This document shows positions 1 to 6,276 of a DNA stretch of 18,428 nt, piece after piece. The DNA is from Anaerolineae bacterium. Its GTDB lineage: Bacteria > Chloroflexota > Anaerolineae > Anaerolineales > Villigracilaceae. The first letter of the stretch is position 1. Each line of letters starts with the position of its first letter. The stretch is from the NCBI GenBank assembly GCA_017303735.1, contig JAFLCF010000081.1, positions 1 through 18,428 of the forward strand, written 5' to 3'. A program made the translations under genes and the position numbers. The notes under the pieces are model-generated. The model saw nothing but the letters and a program-made list of their open reading frames with translations. It did no database searches and was not told the DNA's origin.

Positions 1-327
1 CTTCGCAATGGAAGTCGCTGCCGCTGCCACATATTGCAAGTCGGCGGAGCCATCTGAGCCGGAGGGTGTTCCCACGGCGATGAAGGCGTATTCTGCGCCT
101 TTTAATGCCTCGGTATAAGAGGTGGTAAAGGTGACACGCCCGGCTTTTACATTGCGTTTGACGAGTTCATCGAGCCCGGGTTCGTAAATGGGCATGATGC
201 CCTTCTTGAGATTTTCAACGCGTTGTTCGTTCACATCCAATGCAACGACACGGTTTCCCAGATCGGCAAAGCAAGCGGCGGTGACAAGACCGACGTATCC
301 AACGCCGACGACACAAATTTGTTTCAT
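1..327 (-). CDS. UDP-glucose/nucleotide-sugar 6-dehydrogenase, N-terminal part (cut by window edge)
   Basis: Reading the minus strand from the ATG at 327 gives an open frame of 109 codons that runs off the left edge. It starts [20 protein letters not shown], the GxGxxG Rossmann motif typical of UDP-glucose and UDP-ManNAc dehydrogenases, followed by an acidic residue after strand 2 (ALDVNEQRV) for NAD. Next come the family motif IYEPGLDEL (about residues 49-57) and [17 protein letters not shown] (about 86-102), a signature of this family. The enzyme oxidises the C6 hydroxyl of a UDP-sugar to a uronic acid for polysaccharide precursors, with NAD+ as acceptor, in the cytoplasm. An AGAGGA ribosome site lies 6 bases before the ATG. 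The substrate (UDP-glucose versus a relative) cannot be fixed, because the C-terminal substrate domain is outside the window. The GT4 glycosyltransferase nearby fits a polysaccharide context. Confidence 0.93.
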   Translation of the reverse strand, partial: MKQICVVGVGYVGLVTAACFADLGNRVVALDVNEQRVENLKKGIMPIYEPGLDELVKRNVKAGRVTFTTSYTEALKGAEYAFIAVGTPSGSDGSADLQYVAAAATSIAK

Positions 328-446
328 ATTGGTTCCTCTTGATTGAAAGATTTGGCTGGTTGAAGGGACTCCCGCGGGAGAGAAGATAGTGTCTTTACCC
401 GCTGCGGCTTCATGAGCCAGTGTTGTAGAAAATCACCCGTCCTGAT

Positions 447-821
447 CTAAGACTTGCTGATAAATTCCTGTACGGTTTCGAGCAGGTCTAACAAGTCCAT
501 GGGTTTGGTGATGTATTCATCGCACCCGGCATCGAACGCGCGTTTGCGGTCGCTGGGCAGGGCATGGGCGGTGAGTGCAATGAGTGGAATGGATGAGGTG
601 GAAGTGTTGCCTTTGATCAGTCGGGTTGCCGTCCAGCCGTCCATTTCTGGCATTGAAAGATCCATAATGATCAGGTCTGGCATCTGTTTGGTTGCGGCGT
701 TAACTCCGTCCCGTCCATTCATGGCGAGAAATGTCTCGAATCCATTCTTTTCAAGAATGAATCGCACCAATTCGTAGGTGTCCATATTGTCTTCGACGAT
801 CAGAATGCGCCCAGTATTCAT
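447..821 (-). CDS. Single-domain response regulator (CheY/DivK-like receiver)
   Basis: The 124-residue protein is a lone receiver domain. The acidic pocket (E10, D11), the phospho-acceptor D54 in IIMDLSMPEMDG, the switch Thr T84 in ALTAH and the conserved Lys K106 in TKPMD are all present, so it should be phosphorylated by a histidine kinase or hybrid kinase. It has no output domain. It may act by protein binding, as DivK or Spo0F do, or as a phosphotransfer step. No kinase is encoded nearby, so the partner is elsewhere. The ATG at 821 has no Shine-Dalgarno sequence. A TATATT box ends 7 bases before it, which suggests a leaderless transcript. The gene is divergent from the GT4 gene. Confidence 0.95.
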   Translation of the reverse strand: MNTGRILIVEDNMDTYELVRFILEKNGFETFLAMNGRDGVNAATKQMPDLIIMDLSMPEMDGWTATRLIKGNTSTSSIPLIALTAHALPSDRKRAFDAGCDEYITKPMDLLDLLETVQEFISKS

Positions 822-828
822 GCGCTTA

Positions 829-834
829 AATATA
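829..834 (-). promoter_or_regulatory. Putative -10 box for the response regulator
   Basis: On the minus strand TATATT occupies 834-829, and 7 bases separate it from the ATG at 821. That is the normal distance from a -10 box to the transcription start, so the mRNA could begin at or next to the start codon. No ribosome binding site is seen. An overlapping TAGTAT (837-832) is an alternative box. No convincing -35 element was found. Confidence 0.4.
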
Positions 835-861
835 CTACAAAGTCGGGTGGATTTTGCAATG

Positions 862-867
862 TATAAT
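862..867 (+). promoter_or_regulatory. Consensus -10 box (TATAAT) for the GT4 gene, probably leaderless
   Basis: A perfect TATAAT at 862-867 is followed by 6 bases and then the ATG at 874. Transcription would start at about the A of the start codon, giving a leaderless message. No Shine-Dalgarno sequence precedes 874 or the earlier in-frame ATG at 859. An ATG at 859 would overlap the promoter itself, which argues against it. A good -35 is not visible. Confidence 0.5.
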
Positions 868-873
868 CACTTT

Positions 874-2049
874 ATGCGACTGCTTTTTGTCACCGACGCC
901 CGTTCGCCCATCTCTCGTAATTGGATGCGGTATTTCATTGAACGCGGCGACGAGATTTTCATTGCCTCCACGTTTGCCTGTGATCCGGCGGAATTTCCCA
1001 GTGTGCGGATGGAATTTACCCCTGTGGCGTTTAGCGCCGCCAAAAAGCGGTCCTCTGCTCCTTCCAGCGCCTCTTCGCGGACCCTGAGCCTGCGTACCAA
1101 GATCAGACAGTGGCTCGGTCCCGTCACCATTCCCGCTGCCGCGCGCAAATTACGCGCCTTCATCAAAGAGGTTCAGCCTGATATTGTGCATGCCATGCGT
1201 GTACCGTATGAGGGCATGCTAACTGCCTCTGCTTTGCAAGGTCTTGTGCCTCGTCCCTCATTCCTCGTCTCCGTCTGGGGTAACGACTTCACCCTGCATG
1301 CTCCGTCTACACCACTGATGAAGTATTACACGCGTAAGGTCATGCGCTCTGTAGATGGTTTACATTCTGATGTGGAACGCGATGTGAAGCTGGCGCATGT
1401 ATGGGGCTTGGGCGAAGAGAAGCCCACCTTGGTGGCACCCGGTAACGGCGGAATCAGAGGCGATGTTTTTTATCCGCCAAAAGAATTGGTAAAGAACCCC
1501 ATCATCATTAATCCGCGCGGTGTGCGCCCGTATGTGCGTAATGATTCGTTCTTCAAAGCCATTCCTTTGGTGCTGGCGAAGCGACCCGATGCGAAGTTTC
1601 TTTGCACAGGGATGCAGAACGAATCGCAAGCCATGAGTTGGGTTAAAGAATTTGGAATTGAAACTGCAGTGGAATTATTGCCGCCCTATCCTTTTGAAAA
1701 GATGGGGGAGGTATTTCGCGGCGCGCAGATCGTGGTCTCGCCGAGCATCCATGATGGCACGCCGAACACGCTGCTCGAAGCGATGGCTTGTGGATGTTTC
1801 CCTGCGGCTGGCGATCTTGAATCCATTCGCGAGTGGATCACACATGGGCGAAATGGTCTGCTATTTGATTCAAATAACCCGCAGTCGATTGCTGATGCGA
1901 TTCTGTTGGGGCTGGAAAGAGAAGACCTGCGCACCGAAGCCGCAGGTCTGAATGGGAATATGATCTCCGCGCGTGCGGAGTATGATGCGAATATGAAGAG
2001 GGTGGAGGAGTTCTACGAGTTGGTAACTCTGGAATTGGTAAATCGGTAA
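874..2049 (+). CDS. Glycosyltransferase, GT4 family (GT-B fold)
   Basis: The 391-residue protein starts MRLLFVTDARSPISRNW, the first strand of a GT-B N-terminal domain. WGNDFTLHA lies at about 136-143. The C-terminal donor-binding domain carries INPRGVRPYVRND (about 213-224) and SPSIHDGTPNTLLEAMACG (about 289-307). The E-x7-E-like segment and the EAMACG motif are typical of GT4 retaining glycosyltransferases that use nucleotide sugars. It would transfer a sugar to a lipid- or polymer-linked acceptor at the cytoplasmic face. Donor and acceptor cannot be told from sequence. The open frame extends upstream to 778, but that part overlaps the response regulator on the other strand and the TATAAT box, so 874 is chosen. 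The last codons and the TAA stop lie in 8-bp repeat units of the ATTGGTAA type. Confidence 0.9.
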   Translation: MRLLFVTDARSPISRNWMRYFIERGDEIFIASTFACDPAEFPSVRMEFTPVAFSAAKKRSSAPSSASSRTLSLRTKIRQWLGPVTIPAAARKLRAFIKEVQPDIVHAMRVPYEGMLTASALQGLVPRPSFLVSVWGNDFTLHAPSTPLMKYYTRKVMRSVDGLHSDVERDVKLAHVWGLGEEKPTLVAPGNGGIRGDVFYPPKELVKNPIIINPRGVRPYVRNDSFFKAIPLVLAKRPDAKFLCTGMQNESQAMSWVKEFGIETAVELLPPYPFEKMGEVFRGAQIVVSPSIHDGTPNTLLEAMACGCFPAAGDLESIREWITHGRNGLLFDSNNPQSIADAILLGLEREDLRTEAAGLNGNMISARAEYDANMKRVEEFYELVTLELVNR

Positions 2050-2113
2050 ATTGGTGAAACCAAGCTACCAACTACTAATCTACTAATCTACTAATCTACT
2101 AATCTACTAACTA
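2033..2113. repeat. 8-bp tandem repeats in two opposite arrays between convergent genes
   Basis: Units AATTGGTA, AATCGGTA and AATTGGTG run from 2033 to 2056. They are followed, in the opposite orientation, by TACCAAC and four exact copies of TACTAATC at 2073-2104 plus a partial copy to 2111. The two arrays are roughly reverse complements and could fold back (TTGGT at 2051 with ACCAA at 2067). The TAA stop of the GT4 gene and the TAG stop of the YtxH gene both lie within these units. The same 8-bp unit occurs at 14301-14333. Confidence 0.85.
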
Positions 2114-2332
2114 GAACTCGTTCCTCGGCGCTCGCAGGGATTCCAACCGTCCGCGAAGTTCGATGCGGCGGGCGTCTGCCGAATGGCGCACGTCGTTGAG
2201 GAAGTTCTGTCCGCGGTCGCGGATCTGTCCGCGCAATTGCTCGCCGGATTCGGGGGCGAGGAGCAAAGCAATGACACCGCCAACCAATGCGCCGGTGAAG
2301 ATGCCGATCAAAAAGCCAAACATTCTACGCAT
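2111..2332 (-). CDS. YtxH-domain small membrane protein
   Basis: The 73-residue protein has one N-terminal hydrophobic, glycine-rich segment (FGFLIGIFTGALVGGVIALL, about residues 5-24). It is followed by LLAPESGEQLRGQIRDRG, the hallmark of the YtxH family (membrane helix then A-P-x-S-G-x-x-x-R), and a short charged helical tail. YtxH proteins are often linked to general stress, and no enzymatic role is known. A clear ribosome site (AAGGAG) lies 7-8 bases before the ATG at 2332. The gene stands alone, convergent with the GT4 gene. Its stop codon falls in the 8-bp repeat array. Confidence 0.9.
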   Translation of the reverse strand: MRRMFGFLIGIFTGALVGGVIALLLAPESGEQLRGQIRDRGQNFLNDVRHSADARRIELRGRLESLRAPRNEF

Positions 2333-2367
2333 GGAATTTCTCCTTGAAAAGTCGTTGTGATGATTGA

Positions 2368-2396
2368 ATTATACATCTGAAAACAGGCATTCTTAA
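2368..2396 (-). promoter_or_regulatory. Putative promoter of the YtxH gene
   Basis: On the minus strand TTAAGA (2396-2391) and TATAAT (2373-2368) are 17 bases apart. The -10 box is perfect and the -35 matches 4 of 6. The -35 overlaps the small hairpin at the end of the upstream Kelch gene, so termination of one gene and initiation of the next share DNA. Confidence 0.5.
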
Positions 2397-2400
2397 TGCC
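2386..2400 (-). terminator. Weak hairpin terminator of the Kelch gene
   Basis: GGCATT and AATGCC form a 6-bp stem around a 3-base loop. On the minus strand it is followed by TGTTTTC. The stem touches the last base of the Kelch stop codon. The short stem and broken U-run make it only a possible terminator. Confidence 0.4.
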
Positions 2401-3422
2401 TAAGGTGTTACTGTGGCTGGAAAGGCGATTTTTGAAATATCTTTGGGTAATTTTAGTTCCCATGTGTCTCCAAGAATACCAGTCTCATTTGAGCCGCCAA
2501 AGACGATAAAACTTTCCCTGACTTGATCATAAAATAATATATGTCCAGCGCGAGCAGACGGGCGGTCATGAAGAAAAAGCTGAAGCCAAGTATTATCTTG
2601 AAAAACCCATGTATCGTTTAATTGCGTCAAATTCTGACCTCCTCCAAAAAGGACAATCCGGTCATCGCCAAAATCTGCCCTGCCATCTGAACGCGAAGGA
2701 GGGCTGGGAAGCGCCAGATCCAGCCAGCCGTCTGATGTTAACTCCCATGTTCCCTGGTGAGAGGTTTGTATGGAAATGATGGTTTCTTTTTGTGGGTTTT
2801 GAACAAGGGTATGTCCTGACATATATGGCGAGAAATAATCCAACATTGTCCAGTCTTCGCCATCCCATAACCAGGTTTCATCGTAGAACAATTGCTTTCC
2901 ATTCCAGCCGCCGTATAAGATTACCCCTTTGCGGATAGGGTCATATGCCATTGCGTGACAGCAGCGGATCGATGGGACATGTTCAGGTTTTTTCTCAACC
3001 CAGGTTTCTCCTGTCCATATCCATGTGTCATTGTAAACATTTCCGTTTGAAGAGCCGCCGAACAGAACAATTTCATCCCGGTTTTCGTCATAAGCCATGG
3101 CATGTTTTTCCCGCGCGATAGGGCTGTTTTGCAAGACGAGCTGCTCCCATTTTTTGCCATCCCACTTCCATGTGTTAGCAGACCAAGTTTGTTGTTTTCC
3201 GGAGTCATTGTAAGTGACTTCAATACCGCCAAACATAAGCGCGTAGCTTGAGTTTTTGTTATATGCTGATGCGCCATAAGACACATGTGGAGAACCGGGG
3301 GCTTTAAGAACTTTCCACCCATTAAATTGAAGTGATTTTATTCCAACACCAACACCGTACCCAAGACCAACACCAATCAATAATACAAGCACTAAACCTT
3401 TGAGTATGGTAGATGCTTTCAT
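2400..3422 (-). CDS. Secreted or membrane-anchored Kelch-repeat beta-propeller protein
   Basis: The 340-residue protein opens with a basic start and one hydrophobic segment (about residues 7-27, no obvious signal-peptidase or lipobox Cys), so it is exported or anchored by its N-terminus. The rest is Kelch-type blades with the pattern ...H..AYD......VLFGG......NDTW.W.G..W. The GG doublets lie at residues 65, 122, 171, 260 and 309. A degenerate blade near 217-226 keeps TW but lacks GG, which implies a six-bladed propeller. Kelch propellers bind proteins or carbohydrates, and no ligand or catalytic site can be assigned. An AGGAGG ribosome site sits 8 bases before the ATG. The stretch appears more AT-rich than its neighbours by eye, which may mean a separate origin. 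The gene has its own promoter. Confidence 0.88.
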   Translation of the reverse strand: MKASTILKGLVLVLLIGVGLGYGVGVGIKSLQFNGWKVLKAPGSPHVSYGASAYNKNSSYALMFGGIEVTYNDSGKQQTWSANTWKWDGKKWEQLVLQNSPIAREKHAMAYDENRDEIVLFGGSSNGNVYNDTWIWTGETWVEKKPEHVPSIRCCHAMAYDPIRKGVILYGGWNGKQLFYDETWLWDGEDWTMLDYFSPYMSGHTLVQNPQKETIISIQTSHQGTWELTSDGWLDLALPSPPSRSDGRADFGDDRIVLFGGGQNLTQLNDTWVFQDNTWLQLFLHDRPSARAGHILFYDQVRESFIVFGGSNETGILGDTWELKLPKDISKIAFPATVTP

Positions 3423-3445
3423 GGTTAAGTCCTCCTGAGGGTGTT

Positions 3446-3474
3446 ATTATAAATCCATAAACAGGTCGCGCCAA
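3446..3474 (-). promoter_or_regulatory. Putative promoter of the Kelch gene
   Basis: Minus strand: TTGGCG (3474-3469), 17 bases, then a perfect TATAAT (3451-3446). The -35 element lies within one arm of the inverted repeat that follows cysS. The start would be near 3439, leaving a leader of about 17 bases that includes the AGGAGG ribosome site at 3436-3431. Confidence 0.55.
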
Positions 3475-3505
3475 ATGTCCATTCAAGGCATCAGGCGCGA
3501 CCTGT
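3461..3505 (-). terminator. Perfect 12-bp inverted repeat after cysS, probable terminator
   Basis: ACAGGTCGCGCC (3461-3472) and GGCGCGACCTGT (3494-3505) pair perfectly around a 21-base loop, which has a little extra pairing of its own. It lies 6 bases beyond the cysS stop. The downstream minus-strand sequence TTTATGGATTT is only moderately U-rich, so this may be an attenuating or mRNA-stabilising hairpin rather than a strong terminator. Confidence 0.55.
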
Positions 3506-3511
3506 AGACAT

Positions 3512-4900
3512 CTAACTCCACTTCCAAGTCGTGCCGTCTTTGCTGTCTTCGATGGTGACGCCCATGGCTTTGAGCTGGTCGCGGATCTCGTCGGAGCGCT
3601 TCCAGTTTTTGTCTTTGCGGGCTTGGGTGCGTTCGGCGATCAGAGCTTCCACTTCGGCTTCTTTTTCGCTGGAGCCTTTTTTCTCTTCGAGTTTCAAACC
3701 GAGTACACCAGCCAATTGCTTGAAAGTTTCTTGTGCTGGTTTGAGTTGGTCTGCTGTCGCGCCGTTATCGCGGGCGGTGTTAATGGACTTGGAGAATTCG
3801 AACAATGCAGCGACAGCTCCGGCGGTGTTGAAGTCGTTGTCCATGGCTTCGGTGAAGTTTGCCTTCGCGGATTCAATCGAAGCGGATAAGGTGTCGGCGG
3901 AGAGTCCTGTGGCTGAGGCAGAAGCAGGCTTGAGCGCGGATTTGAGGCGTTCGACGTTCCGTTCGGCGGCATCCAGCGTTTCATCATTGAACATCAATGG
4001 AGCGCGATAAGTCCCATTCAAGACCAGCATGCGCATCACATCGGAAGAACGTTTGGAGAGGAAGTCTTTGATGCTGATGATGTTACCCAGCGACTTGGAC
4101 ATTTTCTCGCCGCCGAGTTGCAGCATGCCGTTGTGAATCCAATAACGCGAGAATTCTTTGCCGGTGTAGCTTTCGCTTTGGGCGATCTCGTTTTCGTGAT
4201 GCGGGAAGATCAGGTCGTTACCGCCGCCGTGGATATCGATCTGTTCGCCGAGTTCGGCGAGGTTCATGGCAGAGCATTCAATGTGCCAGCCGGGGCGACC
4301 TTTGCCCCAGGGGCTATCCCATGAGATTTCGCCGGGCTTGGCGGCTTTCCAAAGCGCGAAGTCCATGGGGTGTTCTTTTTGTTCGCCCACTTCGATGCGC
4401 GCACCCGCCTGCATGTCATCGAGCTTGCGACCCGAGAGGCGACCGTAGTCATCATCACTGTTCACACGGAAGTAGACATCGCCATTTTCCGCAGCGTAGG
4501 CGTGACCCTTTTGGATCAGCCCTTCGATGAATTGAATGATGAGCGGCATGGTGGTGCTGACCTGTGGGTTGGAAGTGGCAGGCAACACGTTGAGGCTTTT
4601 GAGGTCGGCGGCATAGTCGGCGATATAACGCGCCGATAGTTTGAGCGGGTCTTCGCCGAGTTGGTTGGCGCGGTTGATGATCTTATCGTCCACGTCGGTG
4701 TAGTTCATCACATGCTTGACGGTATATCCGCGATACTCGAGGTAGCGTCGGATGATATCGAACACAATGGCAGACATGGCATGACCAACATGCGCATCGT
4801 TATAGACCGTGACACCACAGACATACATTTTGACTAGGTTGGGTTCAAGGGTCTGGAATTCTTCGGTTTTGCGGGTGAGAGTGTTGTATAGTTTGAGCAT
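3512..4900 (-). CDS. cysS: Cysteinyl-tRNA synthetase
   Basis: The 462-residue class I synthetase charges tRNA-Cys with cysteine using ATP. With the start at 4900 the numbering matches the E. coli enzyme: the zinc ligands fall at C28 (MYVCGVTVYND), C209 (HIECSAM), H234 and E238 (FPHHENE). The HIGH-like motif is HVGHA (about 37-41) and KMSKS is at 266-270. The C-terminal helical anticodon domain is complete. The open frame extends 12 codons further up to 4936. Those codons lie in a repeat-like stretch, and the start MLKLYNTLTRKTEEF with AAAGG 6 bases before it is preferred. The gene lies downstream of the PIN-TRAM gene, with a terminator between them. Confidence 0.97.
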   Translation of the reverse strand: MLKLYNTLTRKTEEFQTLEPNLVKMYVCGVTVYNDAHVGHAMSAIVFDIIRRYLEYRGYTVKHVMNYTDVDDKIINRANQLGEDPLKLSARYIADYAADLKSLNVLPATSNPQVSTTMPLIIQFIEGLIQKGHAYAAENGDVYFRVNSDDDYGRLSGRKLDDMQAGARIEVGEQKEHPMDFALWKAAKPGEISWDSPWGKGRPGWHIECSAMNLAELGEQIDIHGGGNDLIFPHHENEIAQSESYTGKEFSRYWIHNGMLQLGGEKMSKSLGNIISIKDFLSKRSSDVMRMLVLNGTYRAPLMFNDETLDAAERNVERLKSALKPASASATGLSADTLSASIESAKANFTEAMDNDFNTAGAVAALFEFSKSINTARDNGATADQLKPAQETFKQLAGVLGLKLEEKKGSSEKEAEVEALIAERTQARKDKNWKRSDEIRDQLKAMGVTIEDSKDGTTWKWS

Positions 4901-4912
4901 AAGAGCCTTTTT

Positions 4913-4940
4913 AAACACAAAGGACACAATGGTCACTAAG
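4913..4940. repeat. Partial copy of a CACAAAGGACAC-type intergenic repeat
   Basis: The stretch CACAAAGGACACAATGGTCA and following CTAAGG resembles the AAAGGACGCTAAG half of the longer palindromic element at 10021-10085. It lies in the cysS leader, between the PIN-TRAM terminator and the cysS start, and no second arm is visible. It is assigned from resemblance only. Confidence 0.4.
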
Positions 4941-4997
4941 GGTTATGGGATTGCAGTATTTTACCGCAGATGCTTGTTTGAATATATTTTTTCAGGA

Positions 4998-5028
4998 TAA
5001 AAAACAGGACGCCTCTCGACGCCCTGTT
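4998..5028 (-). terminator. Rho-independent terminator of the PIN-TRAM gene
   Basis: On the minus strand AACAGGGCGTC (5028-5018), loop GAGA, and GGCGTCCTGTT (5013-5003) form an 11-bp stem with two G-U pairs, followed by a run of T residues. It lies about 27 bases past the stop codon and separates this gene from cysS. Confidence 0.8.
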
Positions 5029-5061
5029 CACTGGTGCTGTTTACTGGTGACTGTTTACTTG
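5024..5061. repeat. 13-14-bp tandem repeat at the 3' end of the PIN-TRAM gene
   Basis: CTGTTCACTGGTG (5024-5036), CTGTTTACTGGTGA (5037-5050) and CTGTTTACTTG (5051-5061) are consecutive related units. The PIN-TRAM stop codon (TAA on minus, 5057-5055) is inside the third unit, and the first unit overlaps the terminator stem. Confidence 0.75.
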
Positions 5062-6134
5062 CTCTTAGCTTTTCGACCGTTCTCTTCTTCCACACGCCCG
5101 AAGATCATGCGTCCGGCGGCGGTTTGCAGGACCTTGGTGATGTTCACGTCCATGTATTCGCCGATGTAGTCGCGTCCGTTTTCCACGACGACCATCGTGC
5201 CGTCGTCCATGTAGCCCACACCCTGGCTGTGTTCTTTACCTTCCTGCATGATGTTGATGCGCAGGGCTTCTCCCGGTAGCACAACGGATTTGACCGCATT
5301 CGCCAGTTCGTTGATGTTGAGCACGGTCACGCCTTGCAGTTCTGCGACGCGGTTGAGGTTGTAATCGTTGGTAAGGATGGGACTCTTGAGTTGTTTGCCG
5401 AGCACCACCAGCTTATCGTCTACTTCACGCACGCCATCCACGTTGATATCCGAGATGCGCACAAGAATGTTTGGCAGCTTTTGCAGTTCGGCAAGCACTT
5501 CCATGCCGCGTCGCCCACGCTGACGGCGCATGCCATCGGCAGAGTCGGCGATGTATTGCAATTCATTGAGCACGAAGCGCGGAATGAGCAGAGTGCCGGG
5601 TAGGAAGCCGGTCTTGGCAATGTCTCCTACACGTCCATCGATGATGACACTGGTATCGAGCAAGATGTTGCGGTTGAGGTTGGTCCATGAAGAGGAGGAG
5701 CCGCTTTCGCCGCGTCCGCTCAGGGCGCTGAGCAAGCCCATAATATCACCTTGGCGCATGACGAAAAGTGAAACGCCAAAGTAGGAGAAGATCAAGACGC
5801 CAATGAAAGGCAAGACCTGACTGAATGGAGCCGGGAGCATCGAAAGCGGAAATGCCAGCAACGCCGCAATGAGCAAGCCAACCACAAGACCTGTCAACCC
5901 GGCGAACAAACTTTCAGCTGTCATGCGTCCAAGCAGGGCACGAATGGATCGGGCAGGGCGTGTGGTGAAGTATGGGGTGAGGATCAAACCTGTCAGCGCG
6001 CCGACCAACCCAAAGACCAGTGTGGTGCGCAGGGCATCATCCGGCGAGAACTTAGAGATTTCAAATCCCAAAAAGCCCCCCGAAATGCCCAAGACGATCA
6101 TACCAATAAGACGAAGAATAAATTCAAAACTCAT
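5055..6134 (-). CDS. Membrane-anchored PIN-TRAM domain protein (YacL family)
   Basis: The 359-residue protein has four N-terminal membrane segments (about 6-26, 38-55, 74-97, 105-126). A PIN nuclease-like domain (about 155-290) follows, then a C-terminal TRAM domain (about 285-345) ending in a basic tail. PIN acidic residues are visible: D160 in LLDTSVIIDGR, D166, E191, D239/D240 and D257 (LTNDYN). Members of this family are predicted RNA-binding ribonucleases at the membrane, and the substrate is not established. In Firmicutes yacL lies upstream of a cluster ending in cysS. Here it is directly upstream of cysS. A strong ribosome site (AGGAG) precedes the ATG, and the gene has its own promoter and terminator. 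Confidence 0.92.
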   Translation of the reverse strand: MSFEFILRLIGMIVLGISGGFLGFEISKFSPDDALRTTLVFGLVGALTGLILTPYFTTRPARSIRALLGRMTAESLFAGLTGLVVGLLIAALLAFPLSMLPAPFSQVLPFIGVLIFSYFGVSLFVMRQGDIMGLLSALSGRGESGSSSSWTNLNRNILLDTSVIIDGRVGDIAKTGFLPGTLLIPRFVLNELQYIADSADGMRRQRGRRGMEVLAELQKLPNILVRISDINVDGVREVDDKLVVLGKQLKSPILTNDYNLNRVAELQGVTVLNINELANAVKSVVLPGEALRINIMQEGKEHSQGVGYMDDGTMVVVENGRDYIGEYMDVNITKVLQTAAGRMIFGRVEEENGRKAKSK

Positions 6135-6169
6135 GAAAAACTCCTGAAAATAAAGAATAATTGGCTTTC

Positions 6170-6198
6170 ATAATAGCATGGCTGGTATCCCCCGTCAA
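6170..6198 (-). promoter_or_regulatory. Sigma-70-type promoter of the PIN-TRAM gene
   Basis: On the minus strand TTGACG (6198-6193), a 17-base spacer and TATTAT (6175-6170) give 5 of 6 matches in each box. Transcription would start near 6163, about 30 bases before the ATG. This is the best-formed promoter in the window. Confidence 0.65.
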
Positions 6199-6225
6199 TC
6201 ATACTCATGAAACCATTAATAAAGT

Positions 6226-6234
6226 TGTTATAAT
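6226..6234 (+). promoter_or_regulatory. Extended -10 promoter of moaA
   Basis: TGTTATAAT (6226-6234) is an extended -10 element with a perfect TATAAT. It would start transcription near 6241, about 36 bases before the moaA ATG at 6277. A second candidate box, TAGAAT at 6264-6269, is 7 bases from that ATG and would give a leaderless message. A TTGACA at 6245-6250 is only 13 bases before it, too close to act as its -35. Confidence 0.45.
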
Positions 6235-6276
6235 CGTCAGACACTTGACACTTTTTAGCGTTGTAGAATGAGAATT

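Noticed and set aside
369..380. CTCCCGCGGGAG palindrome between the response regulator and the dehydrogenase
   Set aside because: It is a perfect 12-bp palindrome but has no loop or U-run and no second copy, so no function can be supported.
778..873. Upstream extension of the GT4 gene
   Set aside because: It overlaps the response regulator and the TATAAT box, and the added residues do not resemble a GT-B start.
2073..2111. Possible CRISPR array
   Set aside because: The units are 8 bases with no spacers and no cas genes, so this is a simple tandem repeat.
3531..4010. 159-codon open frame opposite cysS
   Set aside because: It has no ribosome site and no domain, and it lies opposite a conserved synthetase domain.
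6245..6269. TTGACA with TAGAAT as a moaA promoter
   Set aside because: The boxes are only 13 bases apart, too close for a sigma-70 promoter. The extended -10 at 6226-6234 is preferred.
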